A stretch of 64,000 nt of DNA from Taudactylus pleione (taxonomy: Eukaryota; Chordata; Amphibia; Anura; Myobatrachidae): NCBI GenBank assembly GCA_031769625.1, contig JAUIMM010001251.1, positions 1 to 64,000 of the forward strand. Direction: 5' to 3'. Under the pieces are notes generated by a model. That model saw nothing but the letters and a program-made list of their open reading frames with translations. It ran no database searches and was not told where the DNA came from. The number at the start of each line of letters is the position of its first letter. Positions within the stretch are counted from its first letter, which is position 1. Below are positions 22,500 through 34,900 of this stretch, piece after piece. Both the position numbers and the translations under genes were made by a program.

Positions 22500-23010
22500 C
22501 CCGATTTATAGCAGCAAACGGACTTTTTTGTTATATTAGTAACATTTTAGTAATGCCGATACCCGTTTATTTGCGGCAAAGAGACATTTTTGTTATATTA
22601 GTAACGTTTTAGTAACGCCGATACCCGATTTATTACAGCAAAGGGACATTTTTGTTATATTAGTAACGGCGACACCCGATTTAAAACACCAAAGGGACAT
22701 TTTTGTTATATTAGTAATGTTTTAGCAATGGCGATACTCGATTTATCGCGGCAAAGGGACATTTTTGTTATATTAGTAACGTTTTAGTACCGGCGATACC
22801 CGATTTATTACAGCAAAGGGACATTTTTGTTATATTAGTAACGGCGATACCCGATTTAAAACACCAAAGGGACATTTTTGTTATATTAGTAATGTTTTAG
22901 CTATGGCGATACCCGATTTATCGCGGCAAAGGGACATTTTTGTTATATTAGTAACGTTTTAGTAACGGCGATACCCGATTTATCGCGGCAAAGGGAAATT
23001 TGTGTTACAT
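22500..23010. repeat. 62/51-bp array with trimeric higher-order unit
   Basis: Units begin GTTATATTAGTAACGTTTTA and continue GTAACGGCGATACCCGATTT and ATCGCGGCAAAGGGACATTT. An 11-bp-shorter type lacks GTTTTAGTAAC and has AAAACACC. The order long(TTACAG), short(AAAACACC), long(TCGCGG) occurs twice, so the higher-order unit is about 175 bp. Confidence 0.88.
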
Positions 23011-23014
23011 TAGT

Positions 23015-23172
23015 AACTATGTACTAAGCCTTGGAGAGAGATAAAATGGATGGAGAAAAAGTACCAACCAATCAGTTCCTAACTGTCACGTTACAAGCTG
23101 TGTTAGAAAAATGACAGGAGCTGATTGGTTGGTACTTTATCTCCGGCCACTTTATCTCTCGCCGAGGCCTGT
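23015..23172. mobile_element. Palindromic MITE family B
   Basis: TATGTACTAAGCCTTGGAGA and ACCAACCAATCAGTTCCTAA on the left mirror AGGAGCTGATTGGTTGGTAC and CACTTTATCTCTCGCC on the right. The spacer includes the usual ACAAGCTGTGTTAGAAAAATG. One of five copies in the window. Confidence 0.8.
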
Positions 23173-23636
23173 TAGAGAGAGCTGTCTGGTGGGTGACTAT
23201 TATTTCCTCTTATACACCGCAGAGACTACAGGTGACAGGTTTGCACGTGACTCGGTTCTTCCTGCCTAATGTTCACGGAAAGCTCGGATCTCGTGGGTTT
23301 CGGGTCAATCAGAACTTAGCAGCAGTAACCGAGTCAGAGCCATCGCACAAACCTGACCCCCGACGTCTCCGCTCTGCTACTGAAAATGCAGCATATACTT
23401 GTTTATATGGGACATTTTGTACTGTAGGAGTAGTGGTACTTTATCCTGAGCCCAGCCTACAATGGTCATCCCGGCCGGTGAGGTGTTCTCCTTCCCGGAG
23501 ACCTGTATGAACTGTGCAGTGCCTGTATGGAAGCTCCATACTGCAATGCAGCAGATCCAGCCTCACACTGCACAAACAGGAGCTCAGGCGAGATGACGGA
23601 ACATGCTCAGCAAGCGGAGCACTAACAGCAGCAGGG

Positions 23637-23990
23637 ATTACACCTCCTGGTGCCAGGAACATTTCCGATTACACCTCCTGGTGCCAGGAACATTTCCGAT
23701 TACACCTCCTGGTGCCAGGAACATCTCCGATTACACCTCCTGGTGCCAGGAACATCTCCGATTACACCTCCTGGTGCCAGGAACATCTCCGATTACACCT
23801 CCTGGTGCCAGGAACATCTCCGATTACACCTCCTGGTGCCAGGAACATCTCCGATTACACCTCCTGGTGCCAGGAACATCTCCGATTACACCTCCTGGTG
23901 CCAGGAACATCTCCGATTACACCTCCTGGTGCCAGGAACATCTCCGATTACACCTCCTGGTGCCAGGAACATCTCCGATTACACCTCCAG
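23637..23990. repeat. 31-bp tandem array
   Basis: The unit is TTACACCTCCTGGTGCCAGG plus AACATCTCCGA, about 11 almost identical copies (the first two have ATTTCCGA). CCTGGTGCCAGG is a palindrome in each unit. It is homogeneous enough to be polymorphic in copy number. Three-frame ORFs over it are not genes. Confidence 0.94.
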
Positions 23991-24000
23991 GTCCTTCAGG

Positions 24001-24574
24001 AGTTGCTGAGGATGATTCACGACAAGGCTGACATGTTATAGACATGTTAGAGCATAACCTCAGCACATTTACTGGGATGTCTTTTTAGTGTCTGAGCACA
24101 TATTGTGTGACTGCTCCTAAGTCATCAGCAACCGCCAGCTGTCTCTAATGTCCTTCTGTGTTATTTACTAAACTCTTAGCAGCTGCATTCATATATAATG
24201 CTGGAACCTGGATACAGATGGCAGCTTTGCTTGAAATAGTTTTCCTAATAAACTGAAGTCATTCTTATTTACAGAAGATCTTATGCTGGGTACCATGGGC
24301 GTAACTAGGTATTTGAAGGACCCATAGTAAAAGTGTGTAATGACCCCTATGTACCACCCAATGGTGAAAAATTTATATAACGCATTTAGCTTTGACGAGG
24401 AAGATGGGCCCCCTCAGCTCCATGAGCGATGCCGTTTAGTGTTTCCCCGGCAGTGATGTGCTCAATGTCATTAACGATATCGTTCTGTACTGGCATCCTC
24501 CTTCATCCCCGAACCAACACAACCTGACGATATCTTCAGGTTGGACTGCAGGTTTCGGGCGTTGAACGACGCCT
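24001..24574. other. Intron 2 sequence with MITE fragment
   Basis: ACCATGGGCGTAACTAGGTA (about 24291) resembles an end of a hAT-type MITE. Otherwise no structure was recognised. Confidence 0.4.
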
Positions 24575-24950
24575 ATGCTGGGTACACACCTGAGAGATGG
24601 ATCAGCCGCCTAACCGATGGGGCAACCGATCCAACGATTTGGTAAGTGTTCTGCACAAACTAATCGTGCTTTCGCACTTAACAATCCGACGCCCGACATG
24701 CCTGGCCACAGGAACCTGTAGTGACGTCATTGTCGGCGAGTCCTGCGACCGCCATACGGGTTGGTTGGACTGTTGCCTGTGCACAGGCAGATGTACCGAT
24801 ATATCTGCAAGATATATCGGCATCTGTCATGCTGCACAGCCGACACGATATGTCTGTGAACAAAATATCGGCGCTCCACACAAGCCAGTGCTCTTAGCGA
24901 TATATCACTCGTCGGCTGTATAAACGATATATCGCATGGTGTGTACTTAG
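24575..24950. mobile_element. MITE with GGGTACACACC-type end
   Basis: The left end ATGCTGGGTACACACC and right end ATGGTGTGTACTTAGTA are an imperfect TIR. The interior has CGATATATCG-like palindromic words. Elements with the same terminal word occur at 31558-31841, 52970-53327, 58829-59092 and 63141-63393. Confidence 0.6.
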
Positions 24951-27043
24951 TATTTCTCTTTGCGAGGTCTCTAACGCCAATAGCGATTATATTTCTTGGT
25001 AATGGTCTGTCAGTAGCAGCATAACTTATTACAGCTATAGCTAAATGATTACACGATGAACATTCGCAATAATGCACCAAGCGTGGGGAAATGAGAATTA
25101 CATTGTAAACACCAATAGGAAAATGTTCGAGTATTAAAACTGTCACAGAACCCGGGTATATTACAGAGTGATGCAGTTTCGATATTGGACATTATTAGTT
25201 CTGTAGTCTATAAATTTCATTTACGGCTGTGATAGAGAGGGGATAGATTCACTTGGCATTTTAGTAGATTAAAAAGACAGCTGGCCCTAACACAGAAGCT
25301 TTGGGTGTGAAAATGAAACTGTAATTACAAATAGAGATGAGTGGTTAAGACAGTGTTTCCCAATTCCAGTTCTCAGGGAACCCTAACACTGCATGTTTTC
25401 CAGGTTTCCTCACTAAGGGGCATATTTACCACAATCTCAGATGCGGATGTAGATGTGATAATATCGCCCAAATTCGCAGATGTATCAAATATCGCATGCA
25501 GAAACAGAGCTTGCAAGAAAGCTCTCTCCCTGCACTATCCCCCCCCCCCCCTGCTAACCCCACCGTTGATCTCCCCACCCACCACAATCCGCCCTTAGAT
25601 AACACTTACCTGCGGGGTAATCTGTGATTTGGTGATATCCTCTGTGACTCTAGTCAGCTGAACACCGTTCTCCTGCTCTGTGACCCCGGTGGGCTGCTCT
25701 GTGCTGTGAACCGGCATCTCATCTCCGGGGGTCACGAAGCAGGAGCCCCCCAGCGATCAGCTGACCAGAGTCACGGAGGAGCTCATGTGCCTCCAATCAC
25801 CAGCGTTATTATTTTTAAAATATTTTTCTCTTTGTAATCAGCCTGTGGTTTATCAGACACACATGGCTGATGACAGAAGCATGCTCCAGGCTCTGCACTC
25901 CCTGTCAGCAGGCATAGAATGCTGAGCTGGAGTAGGTGAAACGGTTGTGGGGACCATTCATTATGCCATCTCCAGATAGCGTTACTATCGCAGGGCTCTT
26001 TCCCAGTATTTTATCACAATTTATTTTTGTAAATCTGGAACAGATCACATTTCTTATTACAAGTATGGGAAACGCCATCTGCTTACTAAAATAATGCAAA
26101 ATAGCTTTTTACGAAAACTGCTCCAAAAGCTCTTTATTTTAGTATCACTTAAATGTAATAATGTGAAAAGGGTGTATGGGAAATAGGTCTAATTTTTAGT
26201 AATACTCATGAGTTTAGCGATATCTCTCTATTTTATTTCGTACTGATTGATTTCACCATCCAGTTTTTCCTATTATGTGAATTTAATACACTTCTCATGG
26301 CTCATTGAAGACGGCTATCTAACATGCAGAAGAAAATTGTAGCTTTGCACAGTGAACATGACAGGAGAGGGATTGTTGGCACAAAGCTACTTGTAGATAA
26401 TTATGGCCCAGTGCAGCCGCCCAAATGCAAAGTGACCCTGAAGATTATCCTAGAATGTTGCCAAATGCGGGACTCTGGGTCTGATTCACTGGTGCCTGCT
26501 AGTGCGCTGCTGAACGCAGGTTCCCGATGGTCATGATCGCACGCAGTCCGGCAGCAGACTATCAGTGATTGACAGTCTGCTGCCATTTGTGTGCAGGGAG
26601 TGGGTGGCGTTGGACTCCGTTTCCCGAAATGGAGGCGTGTCGCCGCCGTCGGACGGGAGTGAAGAGGCCAGGATCTCCATCGGCTGACTGAGATCTCCTG
26701 GCCTCTCATCTGCGGCGGCCGGCTTGCGTGATCCCATGGGTCACTTAGGCGGCCGATGTTCCCGCAGATTATCCAATGCCGCGTTGTTCAATGCAGCTCG
26801 TATAAGTAATACATGCAGGGGGCGTGACGCCACCTGTTGCATCACCATAATTGCAAGGACGGAATTGCAAAGCTGCACTAATCCGTGCATTAATGTGTGA
26901 AATGTAACTGAACCAAAGAAACCAATCAGCAATGAGCTTTTATCTGCCTAGTGCAATTAAGACAACAAAAGTCAATATCTGATTGGTCGCTGTGGCTTAG
27001 GGCACATTTTTCACCTCTATACTTGCCTGCATTATATATATAT
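24951..27043. other. Intron 2 sequence with scattered fragments
   Basis: CAGTGTTTCCCAATTCCAGT (25352) is a hAT-MITE left end without its partner. GGGGCATATTTACCACAATC (25417) is another unpaired end. A C10 run lies at about 25541. At 26470-26770 a hairpin-rich piece has GCAGCAGACT paired with AGTCTGCTGC and AGGCCAGGATCT paired with AGATCTCCTGGCCT. No gene was seen. Confidence 0.5.
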
Positions 27044-27152
27044 AGCAGCAAACGGGCGGCACTCACAGGACTTCAAATGTATAAGAAAAGGATTAAATGT
27101 ATGAGAAAAGGATTGACCTTTGAAGTCCTGTGAGTGCCGCCCGTTTGCTGCT
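27044..27152. repeat. Perfect 34-bp inverted repeat with duplicated loop
   Basis: Arm 27044-27077 (AGCAGCAAACGGGCGGCACT then CACAGGACTTCAAA) is exactly complementary to 27119-27152. The 41-bp loop contains AAATGTATAAGAAAAGGATT twice with one change. As RNA it would be a very stable stem, but the form also fits a small palindromic transposon. Confidence 0.85.
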
Positions 27153-27371
27153 GTATTGTTTGGGAAATTCTCCTCCTGGGGAAGGCAAGAAGGCAATAAT
27201 TTGTGAGGTATTGTGGTGTGCCTGTCTTTTGGACCATTATACCTCTACCCTTTGTTCTGTGAATAATCACATTTAATATCCAATTACTTGTAAAACTCAG
27301 AGATGAAGAATATATAGTGAGAATTGCATCTTATATAGATTGGAAATACAGATGATAATTGGTAACTGTAG

Positions 27372-29680
27372 GAGGTGCCCCTTTGTTCCCCGTGACTCCT
27401 AGTAATGAGGTATGAGAGGTAACTATATGAGTTGTTCTCCGTGACTCCTAGTAATGAGGTGTGAGAGGTAGCTATATGAGTAGGAGGTGCCCCTTTGTTC
27501 CCCGTGACTCGTAGTAATGAGGTACGAGAGGTAACTATATGAGTAGGAGGTGCCCCTTTGTTCTCCGTGACTCCTAGTAATGAGGTATGAGAGGTAACTA
27601 TATGAGTAGGAGGTGCCCCTTTGTTCCCCGTGACTCCTAGTAATGAGGTACGAAAGGTAACTATAAGAGTAGGAGGTGCCCCTTTGTTCTCCGTGACTCC
27701 TAGTAATGAGGTATGAGAGGTAGCTATATGAGTAGGAGGTGCCCCTTTGTTCTCCGTGACTCCTAGTAATGAGGTATGAGAGGTAACTATATGAGTAGGA
27801 GGTGCCCCTTTGTTCCCCCGTGACTCCTAGTAATGAGGTACGAAAGGTAACTATAAGAGTAGGAGGTGCCCCTTTGTTCTCCGTGACTCCTAGTAATGAG
27901 GTATGAGAGGTAGCTATATGAGTAGGAGGTGCCCCTTTGTTCCCCGTGACTCCTAGTAATGAGGTACGAAAGGTAACTATAAGAGTAGGAGGTGCCCTTT
28001 TGTTCCCCGTGACTCCTAGTAATGAGGTACGAGAGGTAACTATATGAGTAGGAGGTGCCCCTTTGTTCTCCGTGACTCCTAGTAATGAGGTATGAGAGGT
28101 AACTATATGAGTAGGAGGTGCCCCTTTGTTCCCCGTGACTCCTAGTAATGAGGTACGAGAGGTAACTATATGAGTAGGAGGTGCCCCTTTGTTCTCCGTG
28201 ACTCCTAGTAATGAGGTGTGAGAGGTAAATATATGAGTAGGAGGTGCCCCTTTGTTCTCCGTGACTCCTAGTAATGAGGTGTGAGAGGTAACTATATGAG
28301 TAGGAGGTGCCCCTTTGTTCCCCGTGACTCCTAGTAATGAGGTATGAGAGGTAACTATATGAGTAGGAGGTGCCCCTTTGTTCCCCGTGACTCCTAGTAA
28401 TGAGGTATGAGAGGTAACTATATTAGTAGGAGGTGCTCCTTTGTTCTCCGTGACTCCTAGTAATGAGGTATGAGAGGTAGCTATATGAGTAGGAGGTGCC
28501 CCTTTGTTCCCCGTGACTCCTAGTAATGAGGTATGAGAGGTAACTATATGAGTAGGAGGTGCCCCTTTGTTCCCCGTGACTCCTAGTAATGAGGTATGAG
28601 AGGTAACTATATGAGTAGGAGGTGCCCCTTTGTTCCCCGTGACTCCTAGTAATGAGGTACGAGAGGTAACTATATGAGTAGGAGGTGCTCCTTTGTTCTC
28701 CGTGACTCCTAGTAATGAGGTATGAGAGGTAACTATATGAGTAGGAGGTGCCCCTTTGTTCTCCGTGACTCCTAGTAATGAGGTATGAGAGGTAGCTATA
28801 TGAGTAGGAGGTGCCCCTTTGTTCTCCGTGACTCCTAGTAATGAGGTATGAGAGGTAACTATATGAGTAGGAGGTGCCCCTTTGTTCCCCGTGACTCCTA
28901 GTAATGAGGTATGAGAGGTAACTATATGAGTAGGAGGTGCCCCTTTGTTCCCCGTGACTCCTAGTAATGAGGTATGAGAGGTAACTATATGAGTAGGAGG
29001 TGCCCCTTTGTTCCCCGTGACTCCTAGTAATGAGGTATGAGAGGTAACTATATGAGTAGGAGGTGCCCCTTTGTTCCCCGTGACTCCTAGTAATGAGGTA
29101 TGAGAGGTAACTATATGAGTAGGAGGTGCCCCTTTGTTCCCCGTGACTCCTAGTAATGAGGTACGAGAGGTAACTATATGAGTAGGAGGTGCCCCTTTGT
29201 TCTCTGTGACTCCTAGTAATGAGGTATGAGAGGTAACTATATGAGTAGGAGGTGCTCCTTTGTTCTCCGTGACTCCTAGTAATGAGGTATGAGAGGTAAC
29301 TATATGAGTAGGAGGTGCCCCTTTGTACCCCGTGACTCCTAGTAATGAGGTATGAGAGGTAACTATATGAGTAGGAGGTGCCCCTTTGTTCCCCGTGACT
29401 CCTAGTAATGAGGTATGAGAGGTAACTATATGAGTAGGAGGTGCCCCTTTGTTCCCCGTGACTCCTAGTAATGAGGTATGAGAGGTAACTATATGAGTAG
29501 GAGGTGCCCCTTTGTTCCCCGTGACTCCTAGTAATGAGGTATGAGAGGTAACTATATGAGTAGGAGGTGCCCCTTTGTTCTCCGTGACTCCTAGTAATGA
29601 GGTATGAGAGGTAACTATATGAGTAGGAGGTGCTCCTTTGTTCTCCGTGACTCCTAGTAATGAGGTATGAGAGGTAGCTA
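27372..29680. repeat. 63-bp tandem array abutting exon 3
   Basis: The unit is GTAACTATATGAGTAGGAGG, TGCCCCTTTGTTCCCCGTGA, CTCCTAGTAATGAGGTATGA, GAG; about 36 copies with low divergence (CCCC/CTCC, TATGAG/TACGAA). The period is a multiple of three, so a frame free of stops stays open: the minus strand has a 773-codon and an overlapping 448-codon frame. Neither has non-repeat protein content, and both are explained by the array. It ends about 110 bp before the exon 3 acceptor. Confidence 0.95.
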
Positions 29681-29792
29681 TTGTCCTCCGGCTGGACCAG
29701 ATCATCTCCAGCATCTGGCTGATACATTGTATCTTTATGTACATTCTGCGAGTGGTTCTCCCTTGTCACTGTGAACAGTTCTCTTTCCTCAG

Positions 29793-29910
29793 AAAGCCAT
29801 TGATGCTGACAACGCTGGCGTTAACCCCATTGGGAACTATTCCAACAGCAGCAGCCACTGGGACCTGGGAAGTGCCTTCTTCTTCGCCGGGACCGTGATC
29901 ACCACAATAG
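29793..29910 (+). CDS. KCNK10: KCNK10 exon 3: cap second half and pore helix 1
   Basis: The exon begins after CTCAG (29788-29792) in phase 0 and reads [15 protein letters not shown], then [11 protein letters not shown], then [14 protein letters not shown]. It ends on the first base of a Gly codon, followed by donor GTGAGT at 29911. It carries the second cap helix, two N-glycosylation sequons (NYS and NSS), the His before WDLG at the position of the extracellular pH sensor in TREK channels, and pore helix 1 up to the TTIG of selectivity filter 1. The intron therefore splits the first filter Gly codon, an intron position known from other K2P genes. A 63-bp tandem array ends only about 110 bp upstream of the acceptor. 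Confidence 0.95.
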
Positions 29911-30011
29911 GTGAGTGCCGCCATTATTATACTGCGCTAATTACCTTTCTCCTGACTTCTGTTCCAGTTGCTATATTGTAAACTTATCTAAGGACACAAA
30001 GCCCTGACTAA

Positions 30012-30588
30012 GGCCCTCATGCAGAGCCACTCGCTATTTGCGGTCGTTCGTTCTAAAACAAGGGGTGGCTATTCAAATGAACCGTTCGCTGTTTGCGGTC
30101 TGTTCACGCCTCTATGTCTGAACGAGCGAACCAAACTTGCGTTCGTTTTTTGGAAAGATACGCCCCCTGGCCGCTCGCATCTTACGTCATGTCCGCTATT
30201 TATTAGATTAATCGAGTACATCGACAAGGGTATGAACTGCTCGCTATTCTTGTGGTTGGTGTTTGCTACCACAATTTTTCGAGCAGTTCTGACTATAAAA
30301 TAACCCAGTGACGTGGTCAATGACGCTGCTGTTTTAAATATGCACACCCATAAAACGCCCGTTTTGACCTTTAAGCACGCCTGCGTTCTGATTTCCACTC
30401 CCCATTTTCAAGCACCTTCCCCTGTTACCTCCCACATACGCCTCTTTCTGTCACTCAAAATAGCACATGAATTTCGGCCGCACTGACTGGTTAGCGCATG
30501 CGTATAACGATCCGTACGCATGCGCAGTTGGGCTAACATCGCTCGGAACGAACGAGCGGCCGCTTACGAGCGGCTCTGAATCAGGCCC
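30012..30588. mobile_element. MITE family A, copy 2, TAA target duplication
   Basis: The left end GGCCCTCATGCAGAGCC and right end GGCTCTGAATCAGGCCC are flanked by TAA at 30009-30011 and 30589-30591. It is collinear with 1926-2420, sharing for example the block TTTTCAAGCACCTTCCCCTG, and is about 80 bp longer through an extra segment near 30200-30310. Confidence 0.8.
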
Positions 30589-30591
30589 TAA

Positions 30592-31150
30592 GATCGTATA
30601 CTGCAATATCGGTATACAATCGGGAAGCCGGCTGCCTTAATACCGGCAGCCGGCTTCCCGACTGTCATCCCAGCGAGGGGTGAAATGCCGGGCGTCAAGA
30701 TGTAGACGCCTGACTTGTCCCCGAAGCTGGGAGACAGGTGCCCTGATCGAAGGGATGCCGGGCGCCGCGAGCGGACAGCCGCGCCTTTTAGGTTTAGGGC
30801 ACCCAGGGGGGGGGACTTAGGGTTAGGCACCCCCCGGGAGGGTTAGGCACCCCCGGGGGGGGTCTTAGGGTTAGGCACCCCCCCCCCCCGGGGTTTAGGC
30901 AGAGGGGAAGGGGGGGTTAGGGTTAGGCACTTCGGGGGGGGGGAGGTTAGGGTTAGGTACCCCTAAGGAGGGTTAGGCTTAGGGGATAAGGTTAGGTTAG
31001 TCAATACTTACCTATCGACGATCAGGATTTCCAGCGCTGTCGGGCTTCCGCTGCTGGGAACTCTGCTTTGATCGGCCAGGCGCTGCCGGGAATCCATACT
31101 GATTCCGCAATATCGCGCCCAGATTACATTGTTAATGCAATTATTGATGA
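30592..31150. mobile_element. Palindromic element with internal TTAGGG-rich segment
   Basis: CGGGAAGCCGGCTGCC and GGCAGCCGGCTTCCCG form a perfect hairpin at about 30621-30661. GGCGTCAAGATGTAGACGCC follows. The stretch 30790-30990 consists of GGTTAGGCACCCCC-type repeats. The layout parallels 60460-60905 (GGCGTCAAAATATGGACGCC then GTTAGGGTTAGG), so the two are one family. Ends are not bounded by a clear TSD. Confidence 0.6.
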
Positions 31151-31557
31151 ATGGGCCCCAAAGATGGCATTATCCACTGGGTCCAACCTCCGGTATGTTC
31201 TGCATTCTGGAGTTAGGGACATATGACATAAGAGAAATGTGGTAATAGTAAAACCCACGAAAACTGCATTTTTGGGGGGTTTACAGTATTTTTTTTACTT
31301 TAGTAGATCCAGCCCCTAGTCTGGTACAAAGACACAGGATATCATGTGATGGCAGAGGGGGGAGAATGAGGGAGATTTGTTCCAAAGCTCACTACACCAT
31401 GTGCCATGTGACTGTGGTTGCCATGGTATTAAATGACATGTGTAGCATTATAAAATCATGAATAGCGTGAGGAGGACAATGGTAATTACCTGGATTCATC
31501 TCATACCCTGCCACATTGTTTTATGTAAGAGATGCCTGAACATTGCATGGATCACTT
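31151..31557. other. Intron 3 sequence
   Basis: CACCATGTGCCATGTGACTG (31388) matches 7030 approximately, a dispersed fragment. Nothing else was recognised. Confidence 0.4.
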
Positions 31558-31841
31558 AAGCTGGATACACACCTAACTATATTTTGAAGGATTTACCCAA
31601 TTCCGACGGATCGCAACGACAAATAGTTCAAATCTCAAGTGTGTAAATGCAGCTGAATCTGACGATGCGACTGGTGATCCCATGCAGCGGGATGCGGCAG
31701 GGGGCGACTTATCAGGCTATTGGGCACCGGTTCGTCTAATGTGTACCAGCTGTCCGATATGTCGACCAGCCGGCGGGGGGGGGGGTGTGTGTGTTGTAAG
31801 TCGCATTGCCGGGTACACACCGTTTAGTGTGTACCCAGCTT
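31558..31841. mobile_element. MITE with AAGCTGGATACACAC ends
   Basis: The left AAGCTGGATACACAC and right GTGTGTACCCAGCTT are inverted repeats with one mismatch. Contains a G10 run at about 31776-31785. No clear TSD. Confidence 0.65.
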
Positions 31842-31914
31842 GGTTGAAGCAAGAGTGCACCAAATATATATGTAAGCCTGATATTGATAGAGGAGAGGAC
31901 ATGAGGTGCTCAGT

Positions 31915-34900
31915 AGTCAGTATACAGATACAGTATGTGTATAACTAATGCTGCTCAGTCAGTAGTCAGTATACAGATACAATATGTGTATAACTAATGC
32001 TGCTCAGTCAGTAGTCAGTATACAGATACAGTATGTGTATAACTAATGCTGCTCAGTCAGTAGTCAGTATACAGATACAGTATGTGTATGACTAATGCTG
32101 CTCAGTCAGTCAGTATACAGATACAGTATGTGTATAACTAATGCTGCTTAGTCAGTATACAGATACAATATGTGTATAACTAATGCTGCTCAGTCAGTAG
32201 TCAGTATACAGATACAGTATGTGTATAACTAATGCTGCTCAGTCAGTAGTCAGTATACAGATACAGTATGTGTATAACTAATGCTGCTTAGTCAGTATAT
32301 AGATACAGTATGTGTATAATTAATGCTGCTCAGTCAGTAGTCAGTATACAGATACTGTATCTGTATACTGACTACTGACTGAGCAGCATTAGATATACAC
32401 ATACTGTATCTGTATACTGACTGAGCAGCATTAGTTATACACATACAGTATTTGTATACTGACTGAGCAGCATTAGTCATACAAATACTGTATCTGTATA
32501 CTGACTGACTGAGCAGCATTAGTTATACACATACTGTATCTGTATACTGACTGAGCAGCATTAGTTATACACATACAGTATTTGTATACTGACTGAGCAG
32601 CATTAGTCATACAAATACTGTATCTGTATACTGACTGACTGAGCAGCATTAGTCATACACATACTGTATCTGTATACTGACTGACTGAGCAGCATTAGTT
32701 ATACACATACAGTATTTGTATACTGACTGAGCAGCATTAGTTATACACATACTGTATCTGTATACTGACTGAGCAGCATTAGTTATACACATACAGTATT
32801 TGTATACTGACTGAGCAGCATTAGTTATACACATACTGTATCTGTATACTGACTACTGACTGAGCATCATTAGTTATACACATACTGTATCTGTATACTG
32901 ACTGACTGAGCAGCATTAGTCATACACATACTGTATCTGTATACTGACTGACTGAGCAGCATTAGTCATACACATACTGTATCTGTATACTGACTACTGA
33001 CTGAGCAGCATTAGTTATACACATACAGTCTTTGTATATCTAATGCTGCTCAGTCAGTATACAGATACAATATGTGTATAACTAATGCTGCTCAGTCAGT
33101 AGTCAGTATACAGATACAGTATGTGTATAACTAATGCTGCTCAGTCAGTCAGTATACAGATACAGTATGTGTATGACTAATGCTGCTCAGTCAGTCAGTA
33201 TACAGATACAGTATGTGTATAACTAATGCTGCTCAGTCAGTAGTCAGTATACAGATACAGTATGTGTATAACTAATGCTGCTCAGTCAGTAGTCAGTATA
33301 CAGATACAGTATGTGTATAACTAATGCTGCTCAGTCAGTAGTCAGTTTACAGATACAGTATGTGTATAACTAATGCTGCTCAGTCAGTATACAGATACAG
33401 TATGTGTATAACTAATGCTGCTCAGTCAGTATACAGATACAGTATGTGTATAACTAATGATGCTCAGTCAGTAGTCAGTATACAGATACAGTATGTGTAT
33501 AACTAATGCTGCTCAGTCAGTAGTCAGTATACAGATACAGTATGTGTATAACTAATGCTGCTCAGTCAGTAGTCAGTATACAGATACAGTATGTGTATAA
33601 CTAATGCTGCTCAGTCAGTAGTCAGTATACAGATACAGTATGTGTATAACTAATGCTGCTCAGTCAGTAGTCAGTATACAGATACAGTATGTGTATAACT
33701 AATGCTGCTCAGTCAGTAGTCAGTATACAGATACAGTATGTGTATAACTAATGCTGCTCAGTCAGTAGTCAGTATACAGATACAGTATGTGTATAACTAA
33801 TGCTGCTCAGTCAGTAGTCAGTATACAGATACAGTATGTGTATATCTATAACTAATGCTGCTCAGTCAGTAGTCAGTAGTCAGTATACAGATACAGTATG
33901 TGTATAACTAATGCTGCTCAGTCAGTATACAGATACAGTATGTGTATAACTAATGCTAGTCAAACAGTAGGTAGTATACAGATACAGTATGTGTATAACT
34001 AATGCTGCTCAGTCAGTAGTCAGTATACAGATACAGTATGTGTATAACTAATGCTGCTCAGTCAGTAGTCAGTTTACAGATACAGTATGTGTATAACTAA
34101 TGCTGCTCAGTCAGTATACAGATACAGTATGTGTATAACTAATGCTGCTCAGTCAGTATACAGATACAGTATGTGTATAACTAATGCTGCTCAGTCAGTA
34201 GTCAGTATACAGATACAGTATGTGTATAACTAATGCTGCTCAGTCAGTAGTCAGTATACAGATACAGTATGTGTATAACTAATGCTGCTCAGTCAGTATA
34301 CAGATACAGTATGTGTATAACTAATGCTAGTCAAACAGTAGGTAGTATACAGATACAGTATGTGTATAACTAATGCTGCTCAGTCAGTAGTCAGTATACA
34401 GATACAGTATGTGTATAACTAATGCTGCTCAGTCAGTAGTCAGTATACAGATACAGTATGTGTATAACTAATGCTGCTCAGTCAGTAGTCAGTATACAGA
34501 TACAGTATGTGTATAACTAATGCTGCTCAGTCAGTAGTCAGTATACAGATACAGTATGTGTATAACTAATGCTGCTCAGTCAGTATATAGATACAGTATG
34601 TGTATAACTAATGCTGCTCAGTCAGTAGTCAGTATATAGATACAGTATGTGTATAACTAATGCTGCTCAGTCAGTAGTCAGTTTACAGATACAGTATGTG
34701 TATAACTAATGCTGCTCAGTCAGTATATAGATACAGTATGTGTATAACTAATGCTGCTCAGTCAGTAGTCAGTATATAGATACAGTATGTGTATAACTAA
34801 TGCTGCTCAGTCAGTAGTCAGTATACAGATACAGTATGTGTATAACTAATGCTGCTCAGTCAGTAGTCAGTATACAGATACAGTATGTGTATAACTAATG

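Larger units (their letters stand above)
7614..29792 (+). other. KCNK10: KCNK10 intron 2 (22.2 kb)
   Basis: The intron is bounded by GTGAGG at 7614 and CTCAG at 29792. It holds the 88-, 50-, 62/51-, 31- and 63-bp arrays and most of the 3-bp-TSD and hAT MITEs, listed separately. I see no additional exon that keeps the K2P frame. Confidence 0.9.

Noticed and set aside
23637..24031. 119-175 codon frames
   Set aside because: Three-frame translations of the 31-bp array.
27423..29769. 773- and 448-codon open frames on the minus strand
   Set aside because: They are 21-residue translations of a 63-bp tandem unit. The period is a multiple of three and the unit lacks stops in these frames. No non-repeat protein content, signal or domain is present.
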